Of a stretch of DNA of 64,000 nucleotides, positions 23,410-33,838 are shown in pieces. A program made the translations under genes and the position numbers. The notes beneath the pieces were generated by a model. It worked only from the letters and a program-made list of their open reading frames with translations. It did no database searches and was not told where the DNA came from. This DNA comes from Ananas comosus (Eukaryota > Streptophyta > Magnoliopsida > Poales > Bromeliaceae). The stretch spans positions 372,001 to 436,000 of the forward strand of contig NC_033626.1 of assembly GCF_001540865.1 (NCBI RefSeq), given 5' to 3'. Each line of letters starts with the position of its first letter. The stretch's first letter is position 1.

Positions 23410-23638
23410 AACAAAAATTTTATGAACACCGTCCCCAAACTAATAGTTGGGGACGGTGCGAATGGGCGCCACGTGGCCGAATCTATGGATGTTCTTTTCT
23501 GCTGCTCTTTTCCTCTCTTTTTAAAAATACGGTAATTTTTTTCCTTTCCATTTGTGGCCGTCGGATGGGCCACATGGCGCCGATCCGCATAATTCCAAAC
23601 TAATTAGTTTGGTGACCATGCCTATAAAATTTTTGTCC
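23410..23638. mobile_element. Mutator-like MITE with 9-bp target duplication, abutting the PPR promoter
   Basis: The perfect 9-base direct repeat GTTGAACGG occurs at 23401-23409 and 23639-23647. Between them the ends are inverted: the left starts AACAAAAATTTTATGAACAC and the right, read in reverse, starts GGACAAAAATTTTATAGGCA. CCAAACTAAT also recurs at both ends. A 9-bp duplication is the hallmark of Mutator-like transposition. An inner hairpin with CACCGTCCCC / GGGGACGGTG arms lies at about 23430-23461. At 229 bases it is non-coding, and it ends about 15 bases before the TATA box of the PPR gene. Confidence 0.85.
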
Positions 23639-23652
23639 GTTGAACGGGTGCG

Positions 23653-23660
23653 TATAAATA
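23653..23660 (+). promoter_or_regulatory. TATA box of the PPR gene
   Basis: TATAAATA lies 55 bases before the chosen ATG and directly beside the end of the MITE's target duplication. A start about 30 bases downstream would leave a leader of only about 10-25 bases. Confidence 0.5.
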
Positions 23661-23707
23661 AGCTGGAGCGAGCCAAAGTTTGAAACATTGAATGGCTCTA
23701 AAAGTCG

Positions 23708-26002
23708 ATGGTGAGCTCTTCCCGCCACCAGTCCCTCTCCCGCGCTTTTTCCTCCTCCTCCTACCTCCGCCTCATCTCCGGCGCCACCACCCTCCGCCAC
23801 CTCGACGAGATCCTCGCCCACTCCGTCGTCTCCGGCCGCCGCCCCTCCGACCTCGTCTCCGCCTCCGCCCTCCTCCGCCGCGCCGCCGACCTCCGCTCCC
23901 CCGCCCCCCGCCCCCCCCCCCCCCCCTCCACCCTCCTCTCCCTCCTCCGCCGCTTCCCCCGCCTCCGCCCCAACTCCTTCACCTTCGCCTTCGCCGCCCC
24001 CGCCGCCGCCTCCTCCCTCCCCCTCGCCCGCGCCCTCCACGCACGCGCCCTCGCCTCCGGCTTCTCGGCCGACCCCTTCGTCGCCTCCGCCTTCGCCAAC
24101 CTCTACCTCAACCTCTCCCACCTCTCCGCCGCAGCCAAGGTGTTCGACGCAATTCCCCGCCCGGATACCGTCCTCTGGAACACCCTCTTGTCCGGCCTCG
24201 TCCGGAACTCCGCCTTCTCAAAAGCCGTCGATGTGTTCTTCCGAATGGCCGCTTCCGGCGGCGCCCGGTTCGACTCCACCACGCTTGCGGCGGTCCTCCC
24301 GGCCTGCGCGGAGCTCCAAGATTTGAGCTTGGGGGTGGGGGTGCATTGCTTGGGTGTGAAATCGGGCTTCGCCGATCACCCCCATGTGGTCACCGGTTTG
24401 ATCTCCATGTACTCCAAATGCGGAGATGTTCCTGCCGCTACCGTCCTCTTCTATCTGATCGATGAGCCGGATTTGGTCGCTCGCAATGCTATGATATCTG
24501 GGTGCTCCTCGAACGGCCTCGTCGTCTCTTCGGCGGGCCTATTCAAGGAGTTGTTGGCTTCGGGTGGGATGCCGAATTCGAGCACTATGGTCGGGTTGAT
24601 TCCGGTGTTTAATCCCTTCGGGCACGAATTACTTACCCAAACCATTCATGGTCTTGCGATAAAAGCAGGTTTTGATCTGAATTCGTCGGTGTCGACGGCA
24701 CTTACCACCGTGTATTGTCGGCTGAATGATACGGTTTCTGCGCGGAAGCTGTTCGATGCAATGCCCGCGAAGGGCACGGCGTCGTGGAATGCCATGATAT
24801 CGGGGTATGCGCAGAGCGGTTTGACGGAGACGGCGATTTCGCTCTTCCGTGAAATGCAGGTGCTCAACGTCCGGCCGAATGCTGTCACGGTGACGAGCAT
24901 TTTATCGGCTTGTGCGCAGCTCGGAGCGCTCTCTTTGGGGAAATGGGTCCACCGGATAATCACGGAGGAGGATCTTGAGCTTAATGTCTATGTTCTAACT
25001 GCCCTAATCGACATGTATGCAAAGTGCGGGCGCATCACTGAGGCACGGAACATATTCGATGAAATGCTCGAAAAGAATGTGGTCTCGTGGAACGCCATGA
25101 TATTGGGCTACGGCCTCCACGGCCAAGGTCTCGAAGCTCTGAAACTCTTTGATGACATGTTAGCGTCTCACATTGCTCCCAGTTCGGTTACCTTCCTATC
25201 GGTCCTCTACGCGTGTAGCCACGGTGGGTTGATTGATGAGGGCCACAGAGTCTTCGAGTCCATGACCTCCGATTACGGGCTCAAGCCGACCCAAGAGCAC
25301 TACACTTGCATGGTCGACCTCCTGGGCCGAGCCGGTAGGCTAAACGAGGCCTTCGAGTTTATCAACAAATTCCCAGAGAGTTCTAGCCCGGGTGTTTGGG
25401 GTGCTCTTCTTAGTGCTTGCATGATTCACAAGGAGACTAACCTCGCGCAATTGGCGTCAACCAAGTTGTTTGAGCTAGAACCGGAAAATTCCGGCTACTA
25501 TGTTCTTCTCTCCAATATATATTCGGCAAAAAGGAACTACTCAGAAGCAGCTTTAGTGAGAGCAGAAGCTAAAACCAAGAAGACGGCGAAAACACCGGGC
25601 TATACTCTTATAGAGATTGGCGACGTGCCGCATATCTTCACCGCGGGCGACCGAACGCACGCGCAATCGACAGCAATATACTCGATGCTCGAGAAAATGA
25701 CCGTGAAGATGGTCGAGGCCGGGTATCGGGCCGAGACCGACGCGGCTTTGTACGACGTAGAGGAGGAAGAGAAAGAGCACATGGTGAAGGTTCACAGCGA
25801 GAAGCTCGCGATCGCGTTCGGGCTTATGAGCACGGAGCCCGGGAGCGAGATTAGGATCATTAAGAACCTTAGGGTTTGCTTGGATTGCCACAATGCTTGT
25901 AAGTTCATATCAGAGGTGACACACAGGTTGATAGTTGTTAGGGATGCTACCAGGTTTCACCATTTCAGAGATGGGGTTTGCTCCTGTGGTGATTACTGGT
26001 GA
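23708..26002 (+). CDS. Pentatricopeptide repeat protein, PLS-E-DYW class (At4g30700/MEF29-like)
   Basis: An intronless 764-residue protein, as usual for the family. Repeats of P, L and S type fill about 90-600 (for example VVSWNAMILGYGLHGQGLEA), followed by E/E+ motifs and a complete DYW deaminase. The deaminase has HSE (696-698), CLDC-H with Cys724, Cys727 and His728, then CSC (758-760) and the terminal DYW. The HxE and CxxC residues bind zinc and catalyse C-to-U editing of organelle transcripts. The repeats after about 380 match my memory of At4g30700 closely. That gene (MEF29; maize PPR2263) is reported to edit mitochondrial nad5 and cob, so mitochondrial targeting is inferred. The N-terminal third is extremely GC-rich, with a 16-base C run at 23911-23926. 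Another ATG, out of frame, lies at 23692. Confidence 0.9.
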   Translation: MVSSSRHQSLSRAFSSSSYLRLISGATTLRHLDEILAHSVVSGRRPSDLVSASALLRRAADLRSPAPRPPPPPSTLLSLLRRFPRLRPNSFTFAFAAPAAASSLPLARALHARALASGFSADPFVASAFANLYLNLSHLSAAAKVFDAIPRPDTVLWNTLLSGLVRNSAFSKAVDVFFRMAASGGARFDSTTLAAVLPACAELQDLSLGVGVHCLGVKSGFADHPHVVTGLISMYSKCGDVPAATVLFYLIDEPDLVARNAMISGCSSNGLVVSSAGLFKELLASGGMPNSSTMVGLIPVFNPFGHELLTQTIHGLAIKAGFDLNSSVSTALTTVYCRLNDTVSARKLFDAMPAKGTASWNAMISGYAQSGLTETAISLFREMQVLNVRPNAVTVTSILSACAQLGALSLGKWVHRIITEEDLELNVYVLTALIDMYAKCGRITEARNIFDEMLEKNVVSWNAMILGYGLHGQGLEALKLFDDMLASHIAPSSVTFLSVLYACSHGGLIDEGHRVFESMTSDYGLKPTQEHYTCMVDLLGRAGRLNEAFEFINKFPESSSPGVWGALLSACMIHKETNLAQLASTKLFELEPENSGYYVLLSNIYSAKRNYSEAALVRAEAKTKKTAKTPGYTLIEIGDVPHIFTAGDRTHAQSTAIYSMLEKMTVKMVEAGYRAETDAALYDVEEEEKEHMVKVHSEKLAIAFGLMSTEPGSEIRIIKNLRVCLDCHNACKFISEVTHRLIVVRDATRFHHFRDGVCSCGDYW

Positions 26003-26501
26003 TTTCCATAACAAATTTTTTGTTTCCAATTAGAGATTATATGTAATCAAATTATAATTTTTCCTTTTTCAATTTGATTTGTTGCTCATGTATGTTGCAA
26101 GGAAAGAAAAGTGACAGATACACCAATGGAAATTATATCTGTTATTGAATTTGGATTAAAATCAGTAAGTAAAATTGGAGTTCCTGCTGTCACAAAGGCT
26201 CACTAAGAGATGTGTTTGGTTCTTCGGAAAATTGTGAAAAAAAAACTATATTGTAAAAGGAAAAAAGTTTTAATGGAAGACACTTTTTTTCCTAATTTTT
26301 GTTTTTCAGATAAAAAAAATTTGAAAGACAAAAATGAGGCCTTTTCATGAAATCTAGAAAGCATAATAGGAATGAAAATGAATATTGGGCCGGGCCATTG
26401 GGCCATCAGACCCAACAGTGGCTGATGAAAGAGTGGCTCATGTCAATTTGGCCCATTTAGGAATATCTATATTCCATCATAAATCTCCATATTGCTCATA
26501 A

Positions 26502-26504
26502 AAA

Positions 26505-26559
<55 letters not shown>

Positions 26560-26579
26560 NATATATATATATATATATA
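26502..26579. repeat. (TA)n microsatellite with one ambiguous base
   Basis: About 78 bases of TA repeat, with an N at 26560. Flanks MITE family A copy 1. Confidence 0.85.
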
Positions 26580-26810
26580 GAGTCCGGCTATGGTGCTTGT
26601 AAAAGCACAAAACACTTGGTGCTTGTAAATTTTTTACCATTAGATTTATGCCTTTGATCATTTTCAACCGTTAGATTATACTATTCAACCAACCACCCAC
26701 TCAACCCTAGGGGGCCCACGTCATCCTAACTACACATTCCTTAATCCAATGGCTAAAAATCTACAAGCACCAACAACTTGGTACTTTTAAAAGCATAGGA
26801 GCTCAATTAT
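26580..26810. mobile_element. MITE family A (Micron-like, in TA microsatellite), copy 1
   Basis: About 230 bases with inverted ends (AGTCCGGCTATGGTGCTT at the left, AAAAGCATAGGAGCTCAAT at the right) and a core including CAACCGTTAGATTATACTAT and TAGGGGGCCCACGTCATCC. It is bounded on both sides by TA repeats. Two further copies in opposite orientation are at 48647-48869 and 48881-49110, also in TA repeats. Confidence 0.7.
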
Positions 26811-26824
26811 ATATATATATATAT

Positions 26825-26872
<48 letters not shown>
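26825..26872. repeat. (GA)n microsatellite
   Basis: About 48 bases of near-perfect GA between two MITEs. Confidence 0.8.
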
Positions 26873-26874
<2 letters not shown>

Positions 26875-27417
26875 CGGCTACTATACTCTTATTAGTACGA
26901 TTCCCTTCATACTTCTAAGTCATTTTTGATAATAGAGCTTTTGAATCGACGATTCATATCGTTAAATATTTTCTAGAGCATTTATAACTTTTAAAAATCA
27001 AATTTTATAATTTTTTGACATTATTTACCTTATAATCAAAGGATCTAAAAATTGACAATTTTTAACTGTCGGTATGAAATATTTGCTAGTTTAACAGAGT
27101 AAAAGAATCGAAATGGTTGAATATTTGATACAAAATTCTATTCATTATCTAGATAAAGATCAATAACTCTAATCTTAAATTGAACGTCCGATCATCCATT
27201 TTTAAGACGTCGATCGATTTTGACAATTTATTTTATACCTGCTTGATGACTTTATTATGATTTCGAAAAATTACGAAATTTATTTTTTAAAAGTTTTAAA
27301 TACTCTAGATTATTTTTAACGGAGTCGATCATCGATTCAAAAACTCCATAATTGCAAACAACTTATAAGTACGAAGAGCTCTGTACTCAAAAGAGTATAG
27401 TAGCCCTGCCCTACTCT
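26871..27417. mobile_element. MITE family C, copy with long inverted ends
   Basis: The left end reads AGTCCGGCTACTATACTCTT and the right end AAGAGTATAGTAGCCCTGCC. Inner inverted blocks match too (TTATAATTTTTTGACA against its complement, ACGATTCATATCG against CGATCATCGATTC). Bounded by GA and TA repeats. Non-coding. Confidence 0.7.
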
Positions 27418-28257
27418 ATATATATATTAAAAAATGTTATTATAATATCAAGGTTAATCATATTGTCTTTATTAGATTCTTTGCCATCTCCTATGATACT
27501 TTGAAATTACTTTGCAACATATTTTTTTGTTGTACAACTAGGGGTGAAAGTTGATAGGATATTATCATATCAAACTGAAACCTAATTCAAGCATAGCTGG
27601 AGTCAGATGTCAAAATTGGCTATTCGATTGAATTTGGATTCATATACATACAGTAATAATATTAAAAACATTTCAAATTCAAATTAAAATCCGATTTTTC
27701 TTAAGATAGTTGGACACGGATTTGGAACCAAGTATCCGCATTCGTATAAGTTGAGCACTCAGAAAAAAAAAAGAAGAAGCAAATATAATGTAAACACAAT
27801 TCAAAATCTTAGTGTTTCATCTTCAAAATAAAAGTGCTCTGATCAATCAAAATAGCTATGTACTCATTAGAAGAGCTTGGTATAGTAAATTTGTAAACCA
27901 AATCAAAGAATTTGTTTAAATTTTTTTTTTTTTTTTGTTAAAGGAAAGCTTTTAACTAATCATATACCTGATGGTTTCTTACTGCAAAGCTTATTTTAAA
28001 ACTCGAAAAGTTGATACGTATCCTTATTAGTCCCTAATCTGAACTGTACTCAAATACGATTTAATCAAATAAGATTATAAATTTAATTTATATTTAACAA
28101 AAGTACGTAAATCGTACTCATGTATTAAATATATATGGGTGCGAATATAATTTTGTTAAATATTTTATGCGGTACGTTGTTCCTCTAGGTACATGCAATG
28201 TTGAAAATAATCCCACTTACGTAACCATTGCCTACTACGTACGTATACATATGTGTT
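27418..28257. other. Intergenic, nothing firm
   Basis: AT-rich, with a repeat-like stretch near 27540-27760 (AGGGGTGAAAGTTGA) that may be a decayed element. No gene seen. Confidence 0.35.
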
Positions 28258-28661
28258 ACAAGGTCAAAGTAAAAGGTTGGTAGGTGAATGATTGACCAGG
28301 ACCCTGGTTGGTGGGTGGTTGACGAAACCAAATGTGGCCACCAATTAATACATGGCCAATACCCGAATACATATGCATGTTGATCGAGTCAAAGAGGGTT
28401 GGTGAAACCCATTTTGTTTTGATCATATTAATCCTACCTATGATTTGAAGTTTCCAAAAAAAATGAATAAATAAATAAATAAAAGGACAAAATTGCTCGT
28501 GAATAGGATCTCCTCGAAGATATATGCTTGATTCATTAACTACCCTGGAGAGTACGTACGCACGAAGGTGGGATCCAACAAGTTTAATTTGTTTTCAAAG
28601 AGTTAAGGTAAAGAGCACATTAATTAATTGATTAACTGATTAGTACGAGATTTGGACCTGT

Positions 28662-29427
28662 GTTAGTTAATTCGTGAATTATTCGCGAATTTTTGAGAAA
28701 ACAAATTAAACCGCCGAATTCGTATTTTTCCGAAAAATTCAAAAAAAAATACGTTTTTTTGGAAAAAAATACTTATTCGCGAATTATTCGCCCAAAAAAA
28801 GGGCCTGCGCCCGGGCACGCGCCAGCGCACGCACCCGGCCCGCGCTTGCGCATGCACCCGGGCCCGCGCTCGCGCCCTGGCCTGCGCTTGCGCTCGCGTT
28901 CGTTTCCGTGCCCCTTGCGGCTCGCGCTCGCTTCCGCGGCTCCGTGCCACTTGCAGCTCGCCCAAAACAGAGAGAGGTGAAAAAAAAAACATTTCCAAAA
29001 TCGTAGCAAAAAAAAAAAAAAAAAAATCTTTTCGAAACGTTTGCTCTCGTCCCCCAAATTTAATCTCATATGTATTATTTTAATCTTTTATTTATTTAAT
29101 TTATTATTTATTTTGAGGTATAATATAGTTTGCTTTTTTTTTTACTTAATTAGCTTAATTTTATAGTTTTTTTTCTTATATTCTTAAGAAATATGAGTAA
29201 TTATGCTAATAGCATAAATTTTGAGAAAAAAAAAATTTAATTTAATAGCCGAATTTTTGATCCCGAATTTTTAATTGATGAGCGTATAATATCCGTATAA
29301 ATCACGTATCGGAATAATTGACGAATCCGTTTTTTAGCCGTATTTTTCAACGAATTTAAAAATTAGAAGACGAATTTTATCCGAATTATACCCGTACCGA
29401 ATTTTGGCCGAATCCGAATTAACTAAC
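28662..29427. mobile_element. TIR element with GC-rich core, inserted in the left arm only
   Basis: Perfect 13-base inverted ends, GTTAGTTAATTCG (28662-28674) and CGAATTAACTAAC (29415-29427). Inside, CGAATT and CGCGAAT motifs repeat, and an abrupt GC-rich block lies at about 28800-28965 in otherwise AT-rich DNA. No clear target duplication. The right arm reads straight across the same point, so this is an insertion after duplication (or a clean loss there). ORFs in the GC block are Arg/Ala/Pro low-complexity. Confidence 0.7.
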
Positions 29428-29843
29428 TATGAATTTGGTGCAAGGATCCTTAATTAATTAAGACAAATTAAAGTGCTTAAACAGCAAATGCATTAGTTAA
29501 TGATTGTGTTGGAACATAAAATTCTATTTTATACACATTAAATTCTTACAGCATGTATATTAACTATATAATTAATAACACGTATGGGAAACCAGCAGGA
29601 ATTAATCAAGTGTCAAACACTTGATTAATGTGTGCATCACGAAGAGAGAAAATTAAAAGAGGAAGAATTAAAACAAAAAACCTCTCATGTATATATATAT
29701 AGTTGCATGTTGCATGGCGCCGTGCATGCATATCACGTACACTGGCTAGCAAGCAAGCTTACTACGTACTAGTGGCCGGTAAAATTGTAGAAGAGGCCGG
29801 GTACCAATGTAGTGTGGAGCTGCTAATTACATACATGTTCAAT

Positions 29844-31172
29844 TCAATGCAATTCACAGGGATGATCGGCGGGCGCAGGGGATCCGTGCAGGTCCTGGAA
29901 GAAGATCTTTTTGAAGGCGGGCAGGGTATCGGGCTCGAGCGAGACGATGACGGCGACGCTGCCGTCATCCTTGCGGGGGCTGTTCATGAGGTAGACGAAT
30001 CCGCTGTAGTACATGAGCGCCGGGCCCATGAAGGTCGGTTCCCCCCACCCGAAGTCCGCGTCGTACATCGACATCCCCAGCCAGCTGATGACCCGCAGGC
30101 TCGACCGCGACACGCCGCTCCTCGGCAGCTTCATCATGTCCGTCGACTCCAGGCAGTCGATCAGCGACCGCGCGTACTCGTCCCCCTGACTCGTCGCCCC
30201 ACGGATGCGCCGCGCCACGCACGCCAGCGAGGCGCCGCCGCCCACCTCCTCGACCCTCGCGACCACCGACGTGCGGATGACGGCGTTGCCGAAGTAGCTC
30301 GGCGGGAGCGGGGGCACCAGCCGGCTGCGCATGTCGATCATCGTGTACAGCCGCGTCTCCTCGTCCGGGGCCAGCCCCCGCGCCGCGCACGCGCACCGCC
30401 ACACGTGCGCCACGATCGCCCGGAACGCCGACGCGCCCGCGGGCCCGCAGCGCGCCTTGAGCCCGTCGACCTGCCGCTTCGAGAGGGTGAGGATGGCGGC
30501 GGCGTAGTCGGATGCCGCGCCGGGCGGCCTCGCGGTCCGGTCGGGCTTGTACTCGACGTGGTCGTAGGCGACGGAGGGAGGCGACCGCGCCCTGAGCAGG
30601 GTGCGGTCGAGGAACGGCGGGACGATGGGGTCGGGGGATCCGCGGGCGAGGGCGGCCCACGTCTCCATGAAGTGGCAGGCGCTGCGGGCGTCGAGGACGG
30701 CGTGGTGCATGGCCGTCCCCAGCACCACCCCGCCGCAGCGCAGGTAAGTCAGCTGCAGCATCAGCAGCACGCGGGGGTCGCCGGCGGGCGGCACGAACAG
30801 GTTCCGCATCTCCTCGGACGGCGCGAAGTCGCTGAGGTCGTCGAGGGTGTAGCGGTCGGAGCGGGCGGTGACGAAGAGGGCGCCCTCCGCGCTGCAGTCT
30901 ATCTCGATGCGGCCGTCGCCGTCGTTTTCGCGATCTTCCGCGAGGCGGCCCGCGAAGGGGTAGAAGGGGACGAGGACCTTGGACAGCGCGGCCTGCAGCG
31001 CCTCGGCGGAGAAGAAGTCCGGGTCGCCGTTCGGGCGGTAGAAGTAGACCGTCGGCGTGTAGCCTCTCCTCGCCGCCAGGTCGAGGTTCGACAGCCAGAT
31101 CCTGTGCTTCGGCGTCTCCTCATTCGGGACTACCAATTCCGACCTCACAACCTCCACCATGCTGCTGCTCAT
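29844..31172 (-). CDS. BAHD acyltransferase, HCT-like (hydroxycinnamoyl transferase clade), copy 1
   Basis: A single-exon, 442-residue cytosolic enzyme that transfers an acyl group from an acyl-CoA to an alcohol or amine. The catalytic HXXXD motif is HAVLD (157-161) and the structural motif is DFGWG (373-377). The N-terminal [11 protein letters not shown]...IWLSNLDL and YFYRPNG are typical of the shikimate/putrescine/agmatine hydroxycinnamoyl transferase group, so a hydroxycinnamoyl-CoA donor is likely and the acceptor unknown. The start MSSSMVEV was chosen because it follows a TATA box by about 110 bases and is shared with the other copy. It differs from the copy at 46621-47949 only at Gln60 (Lys there) and Leu160 (Val there). 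GC is about 70 percent, against AT-rich flanks. Confidence 0.92.
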   Translation of the reverse strand: MSSSMVEVVRSELVVPNEETPKHRIWLSNLDLAARRGYTPTVYFYRPNGDPDFFSAEALQAALSKVLVPFYPFAGRLAEDRENDGDGRIEIDCSAEGALFVTARSDRYTLDDLSDFAPSEEMRNLFVPPAGDPRVLLMLQLTYLRCGGVVLGTAMHHAVLDARSACHFMETWAALARGSPDPIVPPFLDRTLLRARSPPSVAYDHVEYKPDRTARPPGAASDYAAAILTLSKRQVDGLKARCGPAGASAFRAIVAHVWRCACAARGLAPDEETRLYTMIDMRSRLVPPLPPSYFGNAVIRTSVVARVEEVGGGASLACVARRIRGATSQGDEYARSLIDCLESTDMMKLPRSGVSRSSLRVISWLGMSMYDADFGWGEPTFMGPALMYYSGFVYLMNSPRKDDGSVAVIVSLEPDTLPAFKKIFFQDLHGSPAPADHPCELH

Positions 31173-31287
31173 ATCTCTCTCTATGGCTCGATCCTAATTT
31201 TATTCGATCTTGTGTTTGCGTAAGCGTGTGAAACTATGAACGAATGAATTATGTGAGCACACCTTTTTTCCTCAGGAATTGGTGGGT

Positions 31288-31296
31288 ATTTATAGT
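31288..31296 (-). promoter_or_regulatory. TATA box of BAHD copy 1
   Basis: CTATAAATA on the minus strand, about 115 bases before the ATG, identical in sequence and position to the box at 46493-46501. Confidence 0.65.
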
Positions 31297-31593
31297 GGTC
31301 GGAGAGGGAGGCGTTTGAGTCTTGGTCGATGCGAAGGGGGGAAGTTTCAACGATGGCGTGCAGTGCGGTAGTAGATGCTGATTGGTCCTACAGGTAAGTA
31401 ATGCGCGTGACAAAAATTATAAAAACATAAAAACAGGAACAGGAAACGAATTGAATAGGTGGGTGGGTTCGCTAAACATTCAATGATATGCATGGTTCTC
31501 TCATGACCCATCCAATAGTAGTAATCTATATGACTCATGCTTACGTATGTGGAAGTCGCAGGTGGGGTATGTGAAACAAAGCCTAGAATTAAA

Positions 31594-32796
31594 GGAATAA
31601 TTTCATAGATGCCCCTCTAGGAACTATTAATTTCATCAATACCCTTCCAAAATTAATAATATCACAAATGCCCTCCAAAATGTGAAAAATTATCATGAAT
31701 ACCCTCCTCTAGTTAAGATCCATTAAAGCCCATTTGAATCGGAGTTAAATTTTTAAAATACCATTTTTACCCTTTATCTCTTTTTAATAGTAGAAATACT
31801 AATAGGTATTTCAAAATAATTTTTGTAAATCTAAATTTGAGTATTTAATATATAAATAGTAAATTAAATTATTAATATATATTAATTAATAAAAAATATA
31901 TAAAAATTGTATTTTAAATATAGTATGTTTTTATCTGATTTTGGTTTTGTTTTGGTTTTGGGTTTCGGTTCAGATTTGGTTTAAATATAGACCAAAACTA
32001 TAACTGAATTTACATACGACGGGATTTTATTTTTTGGTACCTATAACTAAAACTATCCCTATTCAGCATTGATTAAACTTATCCCATTTTAAATCGAGTT
32101 TAGATAAAATTCCGTATCTATATCAATTCACATTCCTAATTAGTAATAGTAATTTTGAAATAAATTATAGATTTTATTTTTTTCCTATTTAAAAATAAAT
32201 CACATAATTGTTTTGTCGATTGAAATAAAAAGAGAGTTTTGTTCAAAAGCTAAAATATATTATATTTCAGTTTTTTAATACACTTAATGCAGATAAAATT
32301 ATCGAGAATAATTTTGATTAAAAAAATTTTTAAGTTTTCAAGATTAAAGAAAGATCGGATAATTCCTTAACATTATTTTCATTTAAATTTTTATATATAG
32401 TTATTTATTTGATAAAAAATAAATAGAGCCATTAGATTTGGTAAAATCATCAATAAAACAAAAAAATTTTGATTTTTTCATACACTGAAATTAGGTTTTT
32501 TTTTAAAATAAAAAGTTAATGGGATATCAACTAAAAAATGAAAGTTGAGGGCAAAATGCATATAGTTGAGGGGGTTTCCATACATTTTTAGTTAAAAGAT
32601 ATTTGAGGGTAAATAAGTCATTTTAAAAATTAACCCATCTTTAACCATGTAATAACTATAGTAAAACTAACTTAACTAACAGTAGGGGTATTAGTGATAA
32701 TTTTTTGTGTTTACAGGGATATTGGTGATATTTTAAACTTTATAGGGGCATCTGTGATATTTTAAACTTTGGGAGGGGTATCCATGAAATTGCCCC
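31594..32796. mobile_element. Mutator-like non-autonomous element with 9-bp target duplication
   Basis: The direct repeat AGAATTAAA occurs at 31585-31593 and 32797-32805. The ends are inverted: GGAATAATTTCATAGATGCC at the left, and GGGGCAATTTCATGGATACC when the right is read in reverse. Longer imperfect terminal repeats (CCCCTNTAGG-, GGGTATT-type blocks) extend inward for about 200 bases. At 1203 bases it has no coding frame. It sits just outside the left duplication arm. Confidence 0.85.
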
Positions 32797-32805
32797 AGAA
32801 TTAAA

Positions 32806-33833
32806 TGGGACCAAGTTAATAATGCTAAGAACCTGACATAACTCAAATTCAGGACCTCCTGCCAGATATCATGTGAAACAATTGTTATAATCTAAAAATT
32901 TAAACCGTTAAAAAACGATTTTTATATTTTTTTATATTTAATAGGGTACACAGATCATTTATTTACATAGCACAACTTGTTCAAGAACTGAGAAATGGAG
33001 CCATTGCTTAATTTCTATATATATTGGCCTTAGAACGAGTCAAAATATAACTGTTGACATGAACTATTTGAAACCGTGCATGTGCGAAGATGGTTCCTCT
33101 AACGAGTCAAAAAGAAAAAGAAAAACAAAGCAAAAAAAAGTTTGGTAGTTAATTTGGTGAACCCCACCCATGATGTTAGTTAGAGGGAACACTTTGGTAA
33201 TGCCGTAGTTCCTTAGCAATTGGCAAATGGTCCAAAGGTAAGGAGTCATGACTGTTCATTAACCGAGGGTTACGCGACGAAAGGATGTGACAAATTTAAT
33301 AAAACTGATCTTGAATCCAAAAGTTAGGTACATTGATAGATCTGAGCTCGCTAATATATAGTAATTTTTAACTTTGTTATTAGTTATCTAGATGTGGGAT
33401 TGTATATTCAAAAGCTTTTACTCTTTTGATCCGAGTATTCAAAAGGATTGAGTTAATTGTCAAAGAGTAAGCTAGTTCCACTGAGAAGTCCACATGCATG
33501 GATTCAAGTTAGCAACTTGACATTGTATGTAGCCAAGTCCATGTCGGCTCAATGATAGTTAGAGGAAATTAATTAGTATTGTGGCCTTGTGGGTTAGTTA
33601 CAATGAATATTTAGGACTTCCATCAAACCAGTGGCTTTTGTTTGGTGCACAATTAATGCTTGGAAAGTTGAGCTTGAGCTTAGCCTAGCTAACTTGCTTT
33701 CACCCTTGATTAATCTCAATTCATATAATGATGTACACAGGAGTAAAGTATCTGATTATATTATATATAATAATACATATGATGAGAGAATTATTTTGAG
33801 TCGCAATAAAAGAACTCCAAGTAAATGATGTTA
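32806..33833. other. Intergenic, nothing recognised
   Basis: AT-rich, with no supported gene or element. Confidence 0.35.
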
Positions 33834-33838
33834 AGTAC

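Larger units (their letters stand above)
28258..31405. repeat. Left arm of the inverted BAHD duplication
   Basis: Reverse-complement match to about 46375-49190, covering promoter, coding region, 3' flank and about 1.3 kb more. Shared landmarks include AAGGATCC followed by the AATTAATTAAG region, GTTAATGAATCAAGCATATA and GACTCGATCAA. The match breaks up near 28258 and 31405. This arm has an insertion at 28662-29427 that the other lacks, and it lacks the two MITEs in the other arm. Confidence 0.85.

Noticed and set aside
23600..24121. Gly/Glu-rich minus-strand frame opposite the PPR gene start
   Set aside because: Antisense of a C-rich coding region, low complexity.
29703..31223. 506-codon plus-strand frame opposite BAHD copy 1, and the similar 451-codon frame opposite copy 2
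   Set aside because: Shadow frames of a very GC-rich gene: Arg/His/Ala/Gly-rich with no known domain.
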